DNA of 30,607 bases from Clostridium sp. 28_12 (lineage in GTDB: Bacteria; Bacillota; Clostridia; TANB77; CAG-508). The notes under the pieces were generated by a model. That model was not told the origin of the DNA, searched no databases, and was given only the letters and a program-made list of their open reading frames with translations. Made by a program: the position numbers and the translations under genes. This document shows, one piece after another, positions 23,200 through 30,607 of the stretch. The stretch's first letter is position 1, and each line of letters opens with the position of its first letter. Location of the stretch: contig MNRR01000039.1 of assembly GCA_001916055.1 (NCBI GenBank), positions 1 to 30,607 of the forward strand, given 5' to 3'.

Positions 23200-25839
23200 T
23201 TATTTCATTTTTTCTTTAATTTTCATTAATGTATTAAGAGCATCAATAGGTGTAAGTTCGTTTAAGTTAATTTTATCAATTTCGTGTGCGATTTCTGCTA
23301 GTTTAAAGTTAAACATATCAAATTGACCTTCAACTACTTTTTTATTTTCTTTTTCTTGTTTTTTACCAGAAAGCATACTCTTTCTTTCCAAACTTGTTAA
23401 AATTTCATCTGCTCTTTTTGTAACAACTTTAGGTACTCCTGCTAAACGAGCTACATGGATACCATAACTTTCATCTGTTCCACCTTCTACTATTTTTCTT
23501 AAAAAGATAATATCTTCGCCCTTTTCTTTTACTGCAATTGAATAATTTTTTATTCCTTCTTGCTTATCTGCAAGTTCTATTAATTCATGATAATGTGTTG
23601 CAAATAATGTTTTAGCACCACATTTTTCTTTATTTGCAATATATTCTGCAACAGCCCATGCAATAGAAAGTCCATCATATGTTGAAGTTCCTCTTCCAAT
23701 TTCATCTAAAATTACTAAACTGTTTTCTGTTGCTTCTTTTAGAATAGTTGCTACTTCCATCATTTCTACCATAAATGTACTTTGTCCCATGCTTAAGTCG
23801 TCTGACGCACCAACTCTTGTAAAGATTTTGTCTACTACTCCAATTTGTGCTTCTGTTGCTGGTACAAAACTTCCAACTTGTGCCATTAATGTAATTAATG
23901 CCACTTGCCTCATATATGTAGATTTACCTGCCATATTAGGTCCTGTAATTATTGCTAATCTATCTCCTTCTTTGTCAAGATATGTGTCATTTGGTACAAA
24001 ATTTCCGCTTCCTATCATTTTTTCAATTACAGGATGTCTTCCTTCTTTAATCTTGATAATTCCATCATCTTTTACAACAGGCATACAATAATTCATATCT
24101 TCTGCTACTTGTGCAAATGAAGATAAAACATCTAGTGTTGATACTACATTTGCTGTTTTTTGTAGTCTTTTTATATTTTTAGCAATTTCTGTTCTTATTT
24201 CCACAAATGCATTATATTCAAGGTTTACAACCTTTTCTTCTGCTCCTAAAATTTGATTTTCGATTGTTTTTAATTCATCTGTTATATATCTTTCTCCTGT
24301 TGTTAATGTTTGTTTTCTAATAAATCTTTCAGGTACTTGTGATACAAATGATTTTGAAACTTCTATATAATATCCAAATACTTTGTTGTATCCAACTTTT
24401 AAAGTTTTAATTCCAGTCTTTTCTTTTTCATCTGCTTCTAGTTTTGCAAGCCAAGTCTTTCCTTCAGTAGAAGCTTTCTTTAATGTATCTATTTCTTCAT
24501 CATATCCTAGTTTGATTATTCCACCATCTTTTATTGTCATAGGTGGGTCTTCTACTATTGATTTTTCTATTAATGCAAATACATCTTTTAATTCATCTAG
24601 ATTTTCATATAATTCTTTTAATTTATGTGATTGGCACATTGCTAAAACATTTTTTACTTCTGGTAATCTTTCTAGTGAGTTTTTTAATGTTATCATATCT
24701 CTTGCATTTGCATTACCATATGTCATTTTTCCAGCAAGACGTTCTATATCATATACTTTTTTTAGTGTATCTGTAATTTCTCCTCTAAGCATCATATTAT
24801 CTTTTAGTTCTTTTACAGCATCTAGTCTTTCTTGAATTTCTTTTACTTCTAAAAGTGGATCATTTAGCCATCTTCTTAGCAAACGACCTCCCATTGATGT
24901 TGATGTTTTGTCTAATACCCAAAGTAAAGTTCCTTTTTTGCTTTTATCTCTCATCTTTTCTGTTATTTCTAGATTTCTTCTTGCATTTATATCTAATGAC
25001 ATATATTTTGATAAACTATAAATTGTTATTGTATTTATATGTTCCAAACTCGTCATTTGAGTTTCGTTTAAGTATTCTAACAATGCATTTATTGATTTTA
25101 CTGCTAATGGCTTTTCTTTTAAATTTGTTACTTCTTTTTTATTTTCTATTATATTGTAATCCAATGTTAAATTTCCAACATCGTCTGTAAAAAATTTATC
25201 ACTAAATCTGCTCATATATATTGAAAATCTTTCACGTATTTTGTCCATTTCTTCTTGACATTCAAACATCATTGAATTTGCTATTATTTCTGATGGTGCA
25301 AATCTTGCTATTTCATCTAGCAATAATGCAAAGTTATTTTCGCTTTTAATTTCACTACTATAAAATTCTCCTGTTGAAATGTCACATACACTTACACCAA
25401 AATAGATTCCACTTTTGCAAATACTCATTATATAATTATTTTTCTTTTCTTCTAGTAGGTTGCTTTCTACTATTGTTCCAGGTGTAAGTATTCTTATTAC
25501 GCCTCTTTTTACAATGCCTTTTGCTGTTTTGGGGTCTTCTAGTTGCTCACAAATTGCAACTTTATATCCTTTTTCTATTAATTTTTCTGCATATACTTCT
25601 GCTGCATGATGTGGAATTCCTGCCATTGGTGCTCTTTCTGGTAAACCACAATCTTTCCCTGTTAGCGTTATCTCTAGTTCTCTTGCAGCTATTAGTGCAT
25701 CTTCAAAAAACATTTCATAAAAATCGCCTAATCTGTAAAATAGTATGCAATCTTTATATTCTTCTTTCGTTTCTAAATATTTTTGCATCATTGGTGATAT
25801 TACTGATCTATCTTCAATTTCTGCTATTGTTTGTGCCAT
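23200..25839 (-). CDS. mutS: DNA mismatch repair protein MutS
   Basis: MutS recognises mismatched bases and starts repair. The 879-residue protein has the mismatch-reading Phe-X-Glu motif (Phe40-Tyr41-Glu42 in RLGDFYEMF), connector, core and clamp domains, Walker A GPNMAGKS (633-640), Walker B with LDEIGRGTSTYDG (711-723), and the ATHYHEL signature. AAGGAG precedes the ATG at 25839. It follows the zeta-like gene by 13 bases and so belongs to the miaB unit. mutL is not in the window. Confidence 0.98.
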   Translation of the reverse strand: MAQTIAEIEDRSVISPMMQKYLETKEEYKDCILFYRLGDFYEMFFEDALIAARELEITLTGKDCGLPERAPMAGIPHHAAEVYAEKLIEKGYKVAICEQLEDPKTAKGIVKRGVIRILTPGTIVESNLLEEKKNNYIMSICKSGIYFGVSVCDISTGEFYSSEIKSENNFALLLDEIARFAPSEIIANSMMFECQEEMDKIRERFSIYMSRFSDKFFTDDVGNLTLDYNIIENKKEVTNLKEKPLAVKSINALLEYLNETQMTSLEHINTITIYSLSKYMSLDINARRNLEITEKMRDKSKKGTLLWVLDKTSTSMGGRLLRRWLNDPLLEVKEIQERLDAVKELKDNMMLRGEITDTLKKVYDIERLAGKMTYGNANARDMITLKNSLERLPEVKNVLAMCQSHKLKELYENLDELKDVFALIEKSIVEDPPMTIKDGGIIKLGYDEEIDTLKKASTEGKTWLAKLEADEKEKTGIKTLKVGYNKVFGYYIEVSKSFVSQVPERFIRKQTLTTGERYITDELKTIENQILGAEEKVVNLEYNAFVEIRTEIAKNIKRLQKTANVVSTLDVLSSFAQVAEDMNYCMPVVKDDGIIKIKEGRHPVIEKMIGSGNFVPNDTYLDKEGDRLAIITGPNMAGKSTYMRQVALITLMAQVGSFVPATEAQIGVVDKIFTRVGASDDLSMGQSTFMVEMMEVATILKEATENSLVILDEIGRGTSTYDGLSIAWAVAEYIANKEKCGAKTLFATHYHELIELADKQEGIKNYSIAVKEKGEDIIFLRKIVEGGTDESYGIHVARLAGVPKVVTKRADEILTSLERKSMLSGKKQEKENKKVVEGQFDMFNFKLAEIAHEIDKINLNELTPIDALNTLMKIKEKMK

Positions 25840-25852
25840 TTTATCTTTCTCC

Positions 25853-26725
25853 TTATTTTTCTATTGGCTTATTAATCCAATAATTTTCCAGTTCATCTAA
25901 TTGTTTTAATTCAGATTCTTTAGCATTTCTTTTTACAAAACTTTCTCTAAGCTTATTTACTCTAGTTTTTGCTGTTTTTATAGTTTCTTTTCCTTCTGAT
26001 TTTCTATATTCTTCTAATGCAATTCTTGCAGTTGGAAATCTTTCATTCTTTTCTTTACTTGAATATACCTTTACTGGTTTTCCTATTTCGTCTCCTCTTA
26101 AATATACTTCAACTGTGCATAATCCAGATTTTTCAATCTTGTCAACAACTGCTGGAATTCCATCATAAGCTTTATTGTGATGTTCTATTGAAATCAGTCT
26201 TCCATATGTTAAGACTTCCATTTGCTTTTCATATCTCTCATGTACCGTAAGTAAACTTTCAAGTCTTGGAACAGCTAATGCTCTTACTGTAACATTGAAA
26301 CCATTTTGTTTTAATTCTTGAATTCTGTCTAAAATTCTATCATTTTTTAGAGTCCCTTCAAATATAAAATTGTGCTTATCATCTATTGCTTTTTTCATTA
26401 TACTTCCTGTCCATGGTCCAGCATCTTGTTCTACTATTTCTACATATTCTGTTGGATAATTTCTTGCTATTTCTATTGCATTTGGATGATATGGCTTGTA
26501 TTCATCTGTTGTTATTAATATGATACATTTCCCATTTGCTTCAACTTGATTTTTAGTATATGCAATTACTCCACCTTTTCCGCATCCAGGTTGTCCACCA
26601 ACAATTATAGCTATTGGTTCGTCTTGTGGTGTTGAATTTACAAATACTTCTTTTTCAATTTCTTTATATATTTTATTATGTTCTTCCTCTGACAATTTAT
26701 ATTTATCTTTTATACTTTGTTCCAT
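25853..26725 (-). CDS. Zeta-toxin-like P-loop kinase
   Basis: A 290-residue protein with the zeta toxin fold; classic members phosphorylate UDP-N-acetylglucosamine and block wall synthesis. The P-loop is GGQPGCGKGG (43-52), where the Thr/Ser after the catalytic Lys50 is replaced by Gly51. TTDEYKPYHP (72-81) supplies the catalytic Asp74, with Lys in place of the usual Arg of DExR. FIFEGTLKN (120-128) and the later HERYEKQ segment also fit. The C-terminal 70 residues are charged and helical. No epsilon/PezA-like antitoxin precedes it: it lies between miaB (25 bases) and mutS (13 bases). It may be a housekeeping relative rather than a toxin. Confidence 0.85.
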   Translation of the reverse strand: MEQSIKDKYKLSEEEHNKIYKEIEKEVFVNSTPQDEPIAIIVGGQPGCGKGGVIAYTKNQVEANGKCIILITTDEYKPYHPNAIEIARNYPTEYVEIVEQDAGPWTGSIMKKAIDDKHNFIFEGTLKNDRILDRIQELKQNGFNVTVRALAVPRLESLLTVHERYEKQMEVLTYGRLISIEHHNKAYDGIPAVVDKIEKSGLCTVEVYLRGDEIGKPVKVYSSKEKNERFPTARIALEEYRKSEGKETIKTAKTRVNKLRESFVKRNAKESELKQLDELENYWINKPIEK

Positions 26726-26750
26726 TTTTTGTTCCTTCCATTTCGCTTGT

Positions 26751-28349
26751 TTATTTTGATACTTTTTTTCTTAGTTCTTTTCCATATATATCTATTATTT
26801 TTTGGATAGTTTTCATATCTCCACTATACATTTTATTTCTTTCTTCTCTTAATTCTTCTAATTCTTTTTCATATTTTTCTGGATTTTCTTCTACTCTTTT
26901 TACACAATCAGTAATTTTATATGCCATTATTTCTATTGCAGTATCTAAACTTGCATAATCATTCATAATTTCACCTCTTAAATACCACATATGTTCTGAA
27001 ACTATTTTCAATTTTATAATTTTGTCTTTTAGTTCAGAATCTCCTTCAAAAATTACCACTTTGTTACTGTCTGTTCTTCCTGTCAATAAATCCGGATTAT
27101 TTTTGCTTGGCCCTTCTACTAATACTTTTTGAGTTGTTCCTATATATTTTTGATTGTTTTCTGCTATTTGACTTTCTACTAATTCTTTTAGTCTGTCAAA
27201 TCTCTTGTGTTTAATGTCTTCTGAAATTTGATTTTCCATCTTATCTCCTGGTGTTCCAACTCTTCTTGAATATATAAACATATATACTTGTTCAAAACAT
27301 ACTTTTCTTACTACATCTAATGTATCTTCAAAATCTTCTTCTGTTTCTCCTGCAAATCCTACTATTATGTCTGTTGAAAGTGTTAAGTTTGGTATTCTTT
27401 TCTTCATTTTTTCTACTAATTCTAAATATTGTTCTTTTGTATATTTTCTATTCATTAATTTTAATACATTTGTGCTTCCTGATTGAAGTGGTAAATGTAC
27501 TAATTTGCAAACTTTTTCACAGTCTGCAATAGCTTCTATTACATCATCTGTAAAGTCCTTTGGGTGTGGCGATACAAATCTTATTCTTTCTATTCCTTCG
27601 ATTTTGTTTATTGCTTTTAGTAGTGTTGCAAATGAATTTATTCCTTCATATTCTTTTCCTTCTTCTTTCCATTTTTCTGCTCTTAAATATGAATTTACAT
27701 TCTGTCCTAATAGTGTAATTTCTTTGTATCCTTCTTTTGCAAGTTCTTTTACTTCTGCTAATATGTCTTTTGGATGTCTACTTCTTTCTCTTCCACGTAC
27801 ATATGGAACTATACAATATGTGCAGAAATTATTACATCCATACATTATTGTTACAGATGCTTTTATATTGCTTGTTCTTTTTATTGGAAGTCCTTCATAT
27901 ACTTCTCCGTCTATATCTAATATGTCTTGTTGTTTCTTTTTGGTTTCTAATGTTTTGTACAAGTCTTCTGGAAAGTTTTGCAATGTGTGTGTTCCAAATA
28001 TTATGTCTGTATATGAATAACTTTCGTGTATTTTGTCTGTTATATGTTTTTCTTGCATCATACATCCACCTATTGCTATTATTGTTCCTCTTGTTTCTTT
28101 TACTTTTTTTAGTTCTCCTAATTTTCCAAATAGCTTGTCTTCTGCATTTTCTCTTACACAACATGTGTTGAATATTACTAGGTCTGCTTCTTTATATTCT
28201 TCTGTTGGCTGGTATCCCATTTCTTCTACCATTCCACATAGTTTTTCTGAATCGTTTTCGTTTAGTTGACATCCCATTGTTAATATGTAATATTTTAAGT
28301 TCTTTCCTTTATTTATTTCTTTTACTTTTTCTATGTATTTTGTTTCCAT
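26751..28349 (-). CDS. miaB: tRNA-2-methylthio-N6-dimethylallyladenosine synthase MiaB, with C-terminal extension
   Basis: MiaB adds the 2-methylthio group to A37 of tRNAs reading UNN codons. The N-terminal UPF0004 domain holds one iron-sulfur cluster (Cys27, Cys63, Cys96). The radical SAM domain has the C-X3-C-X2-C motif CNNFCTYC (172-179) followed by VPYVRGRERSR, and a TRAM domain ends near residue 465 (TGRTDSNKVVIFEG, MWYLRGEI). A further 67 charged, helical residues follow, making 532 residues against the usual 440-470. AAAGGT precedes the ATG at 28349. The gene starts five bases after the kinase gene, which suggests translational coupling. Confidence 0.95.
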   Translation of the reverse strand: METKYIEKVKEINKGKNLKYYILTMGCQLNENDSEKLCGMVEEMGYQPTEEYKEADLVIFNTCCVRENAEDKLFGKLGELKKVKETRGTIIAIGGCMMQEKHITDKIHESYSYTDIIFGTHTLQNFPEDLYKTLETKKKQQDILDIDGEVYEGLPIKRTSNIKASVTIMYGCNNFCTYCIVPYVRGRERSRHPKDILAEVKELAKEGYKEITLLGQNVNSYLRAEKWKEEGKEYEGINSFATLLKAINKIEGIERIRFVSPHPKDFTDDVIEAIADCEKVCKLVHLPLQSGSTNVLKLMNRKYTKEQYLELVEKMKKRIPNLTLSTDIIVGFAGETEEDFEDTLDVVRKVCFEQVYMFIYSRRVGTPGDKMENQISEDIKHKRFDRLKELVESQIAENNQKYIGTTQKVLVEGPSKNNPDLLTGRTDSNKVVIFEGDSELKDKIIKLKIVSEHMWYLRGEIMNDYASLDTAIEIMAYKITDCVKRVEENPEKYEKELEELREERNKMYSGDMKTIQKIIDIYGKELRKKVSK

Positions 28350-28353
28350 TTTG

Positions 28354-29238
28354 CTACCTTTCTTTTATTTTTGTATATGTTTTTAATAAGATTTTCTCAT
28401 ATCTTTCTTTTATTATTTTTTTATAAAATTCTTTTCTTATTTCAGATATTTCTGGTGTTTGCTCTATTATATTGTTTATTTTATTTAAATCTATTAATGG
28501 TACTATTCTCATTATTGCACTATTGCAATCTTCGTTTTTTAAACTACTTATATATTCAAAATAATTTATTTTTTTACCATCTTCTTTTAATGCTGATGTT
28601 GGAAATACATATACTCTTGCATTTGTTTCGTCTTCATCATTTATAATTTCTTTTATTCTTTCATCTGTTAATTGAGGATATAAACAAGATGCACAGTCAT
28701 ATATTGGTGCTATTTCTACCCTTTGCTTTTCTTCGTCTATTAAAAATCCCCAATTTCCATTATGTCTGTCGAAATTTCCTACAAGTGTGTCAGCTATAAA
28801 CATATTCCAAAAAAATTCCTTTAGTTCTTTTGCATCATATATTTGTTGTTCTTCTATAGTTTCTATTACTTCACTTAATTCTGTTCCATATCCATTTTTA
28901 GATGTTTCTATCTGGCTATTTTTTAATTCTGCAAATTGTTTAAATATTTTTCCATAACTAGTAAAATCCTTACATGCAACTACAGTTTTTGTATTTTCCT
29001 GGCTTGAATATGTTCCTAATATAGTTTTTTGTACATTTAGCCCTAATGTTCTTATGATTTCACATGCAATATATTCTGATATGCAACTATTTGAATACTC
29101 ATGCTCTTCTACTCCTTCATTTATACCTGGAAATTTAAGCATGTATTCTTCATTATTATAAATAATACATATCTTTCCTCCATTTTTACCACCATAATAC
29201 CTGAATTTATTAATTTTGCAATTTGTAAAGTCTATCAT
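28354..29238 (-). CDS. HipA/CtkA-like protein kinase
   Basis: A 294-residue kinase-like protein related to HipA and the Helicobacter CtkA type, which phosphorylate proteins on Ser/Thr. Residues 29-36 hold the ATP-binding Lys35 in EEYMLKFP; FIADTLVGNFDRHNGNWGFL (147-166) is the catalytic loop with Asp157, His159 and Asn162; and APIYDCASCL (177-186) is the metal-binding loop with Asp181. It lacks the N-terminal HipA subdomain, as in CtkA. GGAGGAAAG precedes the ATG, which is immediately adjacent to the stop codon of the 71-aa gene, so the pair is coupled like a toxin-antitoxin module. The downstream miaB follows after four bases. Confidence 0.85.
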   Translation of the reverse strand: MIDFTNCKINKFRYYGGKNGGKICIIYNNEEYMLKFPGINEGVEEHEYSNSCISEYIACEIIRTLGLNVQKTILGTYSSQENTKTVVACKDFTSYGKIFKQFAELKNSQIETSKNGYGTELSEVIETIEEQQIYDAKELKEFFWNMFIADTLVGNFDRHNGNWGFLIDEEKQRVEIAPIYDCASCLYPQLTDERIKEIINDEDETNARVYVFPTSALKEDGKKINYFEYISSLKNEDCNSAIMRIVPLIDLNKINNIIEQTPEISEIRKEFYKKIIKERYEKILLKTYTKIKER

Positions 29239-29454
29239 TTACTTTCCTCCACGAATATATTTTTTATATAGGTAATCACATTGTTCTTCTGTTATTTCAT
29301 TGTCAACATATGCACAATTAATTGATTGCTGTAATTCTCCTAACAAACAATCTATGAGTCTCGATTTATTTTTTAGCCCTTCTTTATAATTTTTCAAATC
29401 TTCTTCTAAATATTTAGGCAAACATTTTTCTAATATTTCTTCCTTATATTCCAT
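29239..29454 (-). CDS. Small antitoxin-like partner of the HipA/CtkA-like kinase
   Basis: A 71-residue acidic, helical protein: MEYKEEILEKCLPKYLEEDL at the start, then LIDCLLGELQQSINCAYVDNEIT and QCDYLYKKYI toward the end. AGAAGGAAAAG precedes the ATG at 29454. Its stop codon abuts the kinase ATG. Small acidic proteins of this size just upstream of HipA-like kinases are common in Firmicutes, so an antitoxin or kinase-binding role is inferred. There is no visible helix-turn-helix, unlike HipB. Confidence 0.72.
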   Translation of the reverse strand: MEYKEEILEKCLPKYLEEDLKNYKEGLKNKSRLIDCLLGELQQSINCAYVDNEITEEQCDYLYKKYIRGGK

Positions 29455-29484
29455 CTTTCTTTTCCTTCTTTTTATATCAGAGTT

Positions 29485-29513
29485 ATTGTATCACATTCTA
29501 TTTCAAAAATAAA
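29485..29513 (-). promoter_or_regulatory. Candidate promoter of the antitoxin-kinase-miaB-zeta-mutS unit
   Basis: Minus strand TACAAT (29485-29490) with TG one base upstream (extended -10) and a poor -35 TTTATT (29508-29513) at 17 bp. It lies 31 bases before the 71-aa gene. A weak -35 with an extended -10 would be consistent with repression or modest expression. Confidence 0.5.
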
Positions 29514-29537
29514 GACACTTAGATAATTTTGCAGAAT

Positions 29538-29669
29538 AAATAAGAAAAATTGGAAATTTTTCTTATTTGTTCTCGCCCGATTTGAGTTTTCGACTAAAAG
29601 GAAAAAATCTCAAAGGGCTAGCAATTGTAGCTTTTTATATAATAGGAAAGTATTACTTTCTTATTATAT
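29538..29669. other. Cluster of hairpins in a gene-free stretch
   Basis: The 318-base stretch 29455-29772 has no gene. After the promoter it holds a perfect 14-bp hairpin (29538-29551 with 29555-29568), a stem GCCC-TTTGAG pairing with CTCAAA-GGGC (29575-29586 with 29609-29618, two bases bulged), a small near-palindrome (29616-29631), and a 14-bp stem with one G-T pair (29637-29650 with 29656-29669). The nested terminator at 29674-29752 follows. This density suggests a structured RNA or multiple regulatory sites. I recognise no known RNA family. Confidence 0.55.
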
Positions 29670-29673
29670 AAAA

Positions 29674-29752
29674 AAAGATAACTCAAATTTATAATGTACT
29701 GAACGTCAAAAAGTGCTTATTTTTGACGTTCAGCTATAAAAGAGTTATCTTT
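29674..29752 (-). terminator. Nested double hairpin ending the gene at 29773-30414
   Basis: An outer 11-bp stem (29674-29684 with 29742-29752, AAAGATAACTC and complement) encloses a perfect 14-bp inner stem (29699-29712 with 29720-29733, CTGAACGTCAAAAA and complement). Read on the minus strand the outer stem is followed by TTT, continuing a six-T run. It lies 20 bases after the stop codon of the minus-strand gene, so it probably acts as its terminator. Confidence 0.65.
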
Positions 29753-29772
29753 GATTTGGAATAATTATTAGA

Positions 29773-30414
29773 CTAAATTTTATAATACGGAACATGATAT
29801 TTAGTATGGAATTCATTTTCTCCGTGTTTTTTTTCACGAGGTATCGATATTCCTAACTTATAAAACTCCCTACGTACATCATCGGCAACAAGCCAATCAT
29901 CTTCTATACGTCGCTTTTCTAAAAATTTATCTTTTTTACAAGGATTATAGATTTTCTCTATCTCATTACAAAGACTATCCCTTTTTGCAAAACCCCCATC
30001 CTCTTCTTCGGGAGTTTTGTACTGAAATACAGGAAGTGGCTCAGATGTCCACGGTAATTTTGTAATGGCATATACTTGTCCAACCAAGTAGTCTCTCCTA
30101 GAAAGATTTCTTACTTCTGGAATCAGCACAATACCATAATCAGCTTGTAACTTTTTAATAAGCATCTCTTTGTTATCACAAAAGCATGTGTTTATTTCTG
30201 AAAAAATTCCAACCTTTCCTAAATGAGTATATAATTCAAAAGGTACTCCGTTAATAAGCTTGATTCCTATACCACCATTAGCTACAATTTCATCGCAATA
30301 CCATCCAATGATGAAATCTACATCATAACCCCAACAAAAGCATTCAGGGTTCCTTGCCAATTTAAGAATTTCTTTCCGGCATTTGTAAACATTTACCCAA
30401 TAATTTTTATCCAT
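29773..30414 (-). CDS. Soluble protein of unknown function with foreign-looking composition
   Basis: A 213-residue soluble protein rich in Cys, Trp and Tyr. Segments include NPECFCWGYDVDFIIGWYCDE near residues 22-42 and a basic C-terminal region (REKKHGENEFHTKYH). The ATG at 30414 follows AAGGAGG; the upstream ATG at 30432 lies inside the ribosome binding region and is rejected. It has its own promoter, a palindrome GAGCAATTGCTC (30427-30438) just before the ribosome binding site, and a terminator, so it stands alone. Codon use is visibly richer in G and C than in neighbours. No family recognised. Confidence 0.7.
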   Translation of the reverse strand: MDKNYWVNVYKCRKEILKLARNPECFCWGYDVDFIIGWYCDEIVANGGIGIKLINGVPFELYTHLGKVGIFSEINTCFCDNKEMLIKKLQADYGIVLIPEVRNLSRRDYLVGQVYAITKLPWTSEPLPVFQYKTPEEEDGGFAKRDSLCNEIEKIYNPCKKDKFLEKRRIEDDWLVADDVRREFYKLGISIPREKKHGENEFHTKYHVPYYKI

Positions 30415-30492
30415 TTTTTCCTCCTTGAGCAATTGCTCGTTTTATAGTGTTTATAACTACTGATATAAAAGTAACATAAAAAACATATACAT

Positions 30493-30521
30493 ATTATATA
30501 CTATATACATAAAAAAAGCAA
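30493..30521 (-). promoter_or_regulatory. Sigma-A promoter of the 213-aa gene
   Basis: Minus strand TTGCTT (30516-30521), 17-bp spacer, perfect TATAAT (30493-30498). The leader of about 70 bases ends with the palindrome at 30427-30438. Confidence 0.75.
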
Positions 30522-30538
30522 GAATATTCTGAGCTTAA

Positions 30539-30578
30539 CAGTAGTAACACATAGAAAATTTTTTATTCGTTACTACTG
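30539..30578. promoter_or_regulatory. Inverted repeat upstream of the 213-aa gene promoter
   Basis: CAGTAGTAAC (30539-30548) and GTTACTACTG (30569-30578) form a perfect 10-bp inverted repeat 18 bases upstream of the -35 element. A related half-site TAACTACTG lies downstream of the promoter at 30454-30462. There is no T run on either side suited to a terminator, so operator sites are more likely. The rest of 30579-30607 shows nothing. Confidence 0.5.
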
Positions 30579-30607
30579 CTGTAAAAAAATACAATTTGCA
30601 ATTTTAT

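Noticed and set aside
29455..29772. tRNA, known riboswitch, self-cleaving ribozyme or retron RNA in the hairpin-rich stretch
   Set aside because: No tRNA T-loop signature, no ribozyme core such as CTGATGA, and no reverse transcriptase gene nearby. The hairpins are reported without a family name.
1..30607. CRISPR array or insertion sequence
   Set aside because: No regularly spaced repeat with unique spacers and no transposase frame was found on either strand. The short repeats present are promoter or coding repeats.

Overview
The window is very AT-rich DNA from a low-GC Firmicute, most likely an uncultured Clostridia-type gut bacterium. This is inferred from gene order, strong AGGAGG ribosome binding sites, several TTG starts and sigma-A promoters of the TTGACA/TATAAT type. 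No species can be named from the sequence alone. All but one of the 29 genes read on the minus strand, so the window runs biologically from right to left.

Right part (about 23.2-30.6 kb): an orphan gene of foreign-looking composition (29773-30414) lies beside a roughly 320-base stretch full of strong hairpins. Next comes a tightly packed transcription unit: a 71-aa antitoxin-like protein, a HipA/CtkA-like kinase, miaB (tRNA methylthiolation), a zeta-toxin-like kinase and mutS (mismatch repair). A lone plus-strand gene of unknown function (22718-23155) has a perfect consensus promoter and ends at a bidirectional terminator facing mutS.

Middle part (about 7.0-22.6 kb): core information-processing genes. 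The rimP-nusA-rnpM(ylxR)-infB-rbfA-nrnA-truB operon makes and matures ribosomes and initiates translation. It is followed by metG and a membrane-anchored polysaccharide deacetylase, then tig-clpP-clpX (nascent chain folding and proteolysis), then recG with a small membrane protein. Unusual details are a tandem 31-bp repeat in front of clpP, an Asn/Arg-rich disordered region in IF2, and strong hairpins in several leaders.

Left part (1-6.95 kb): an accessory region. Its main feature is a 628-aa protein (5013-6899) that joins a complete MerR-type regulator (DNA-binding helix-turn-helix plus lipocalin-like ligand domain) to a soluble VirD4/TraG-type coupling ATPase. It is expressed from a MerR-type promoter with a 19-bp spacer that it probably controls itself. 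The next genes in the same operon encode a duplicated protein resembling an ADP-ribosyltransferase fold and a 141-aa conserved-looking small protein. I regard this three-gene unit as the best candidate for an undescribed system. Further left are two small unknown proteins, a membrane-anchored DNA-entry-type nuclease, a small multi-pass membrane protein, and the start of a secreted protein with cohesin-like and Ig-like (Big2) domains. The promoter of that last gene carries five 11-bp phased repeats matching the WalR (YycF) box.
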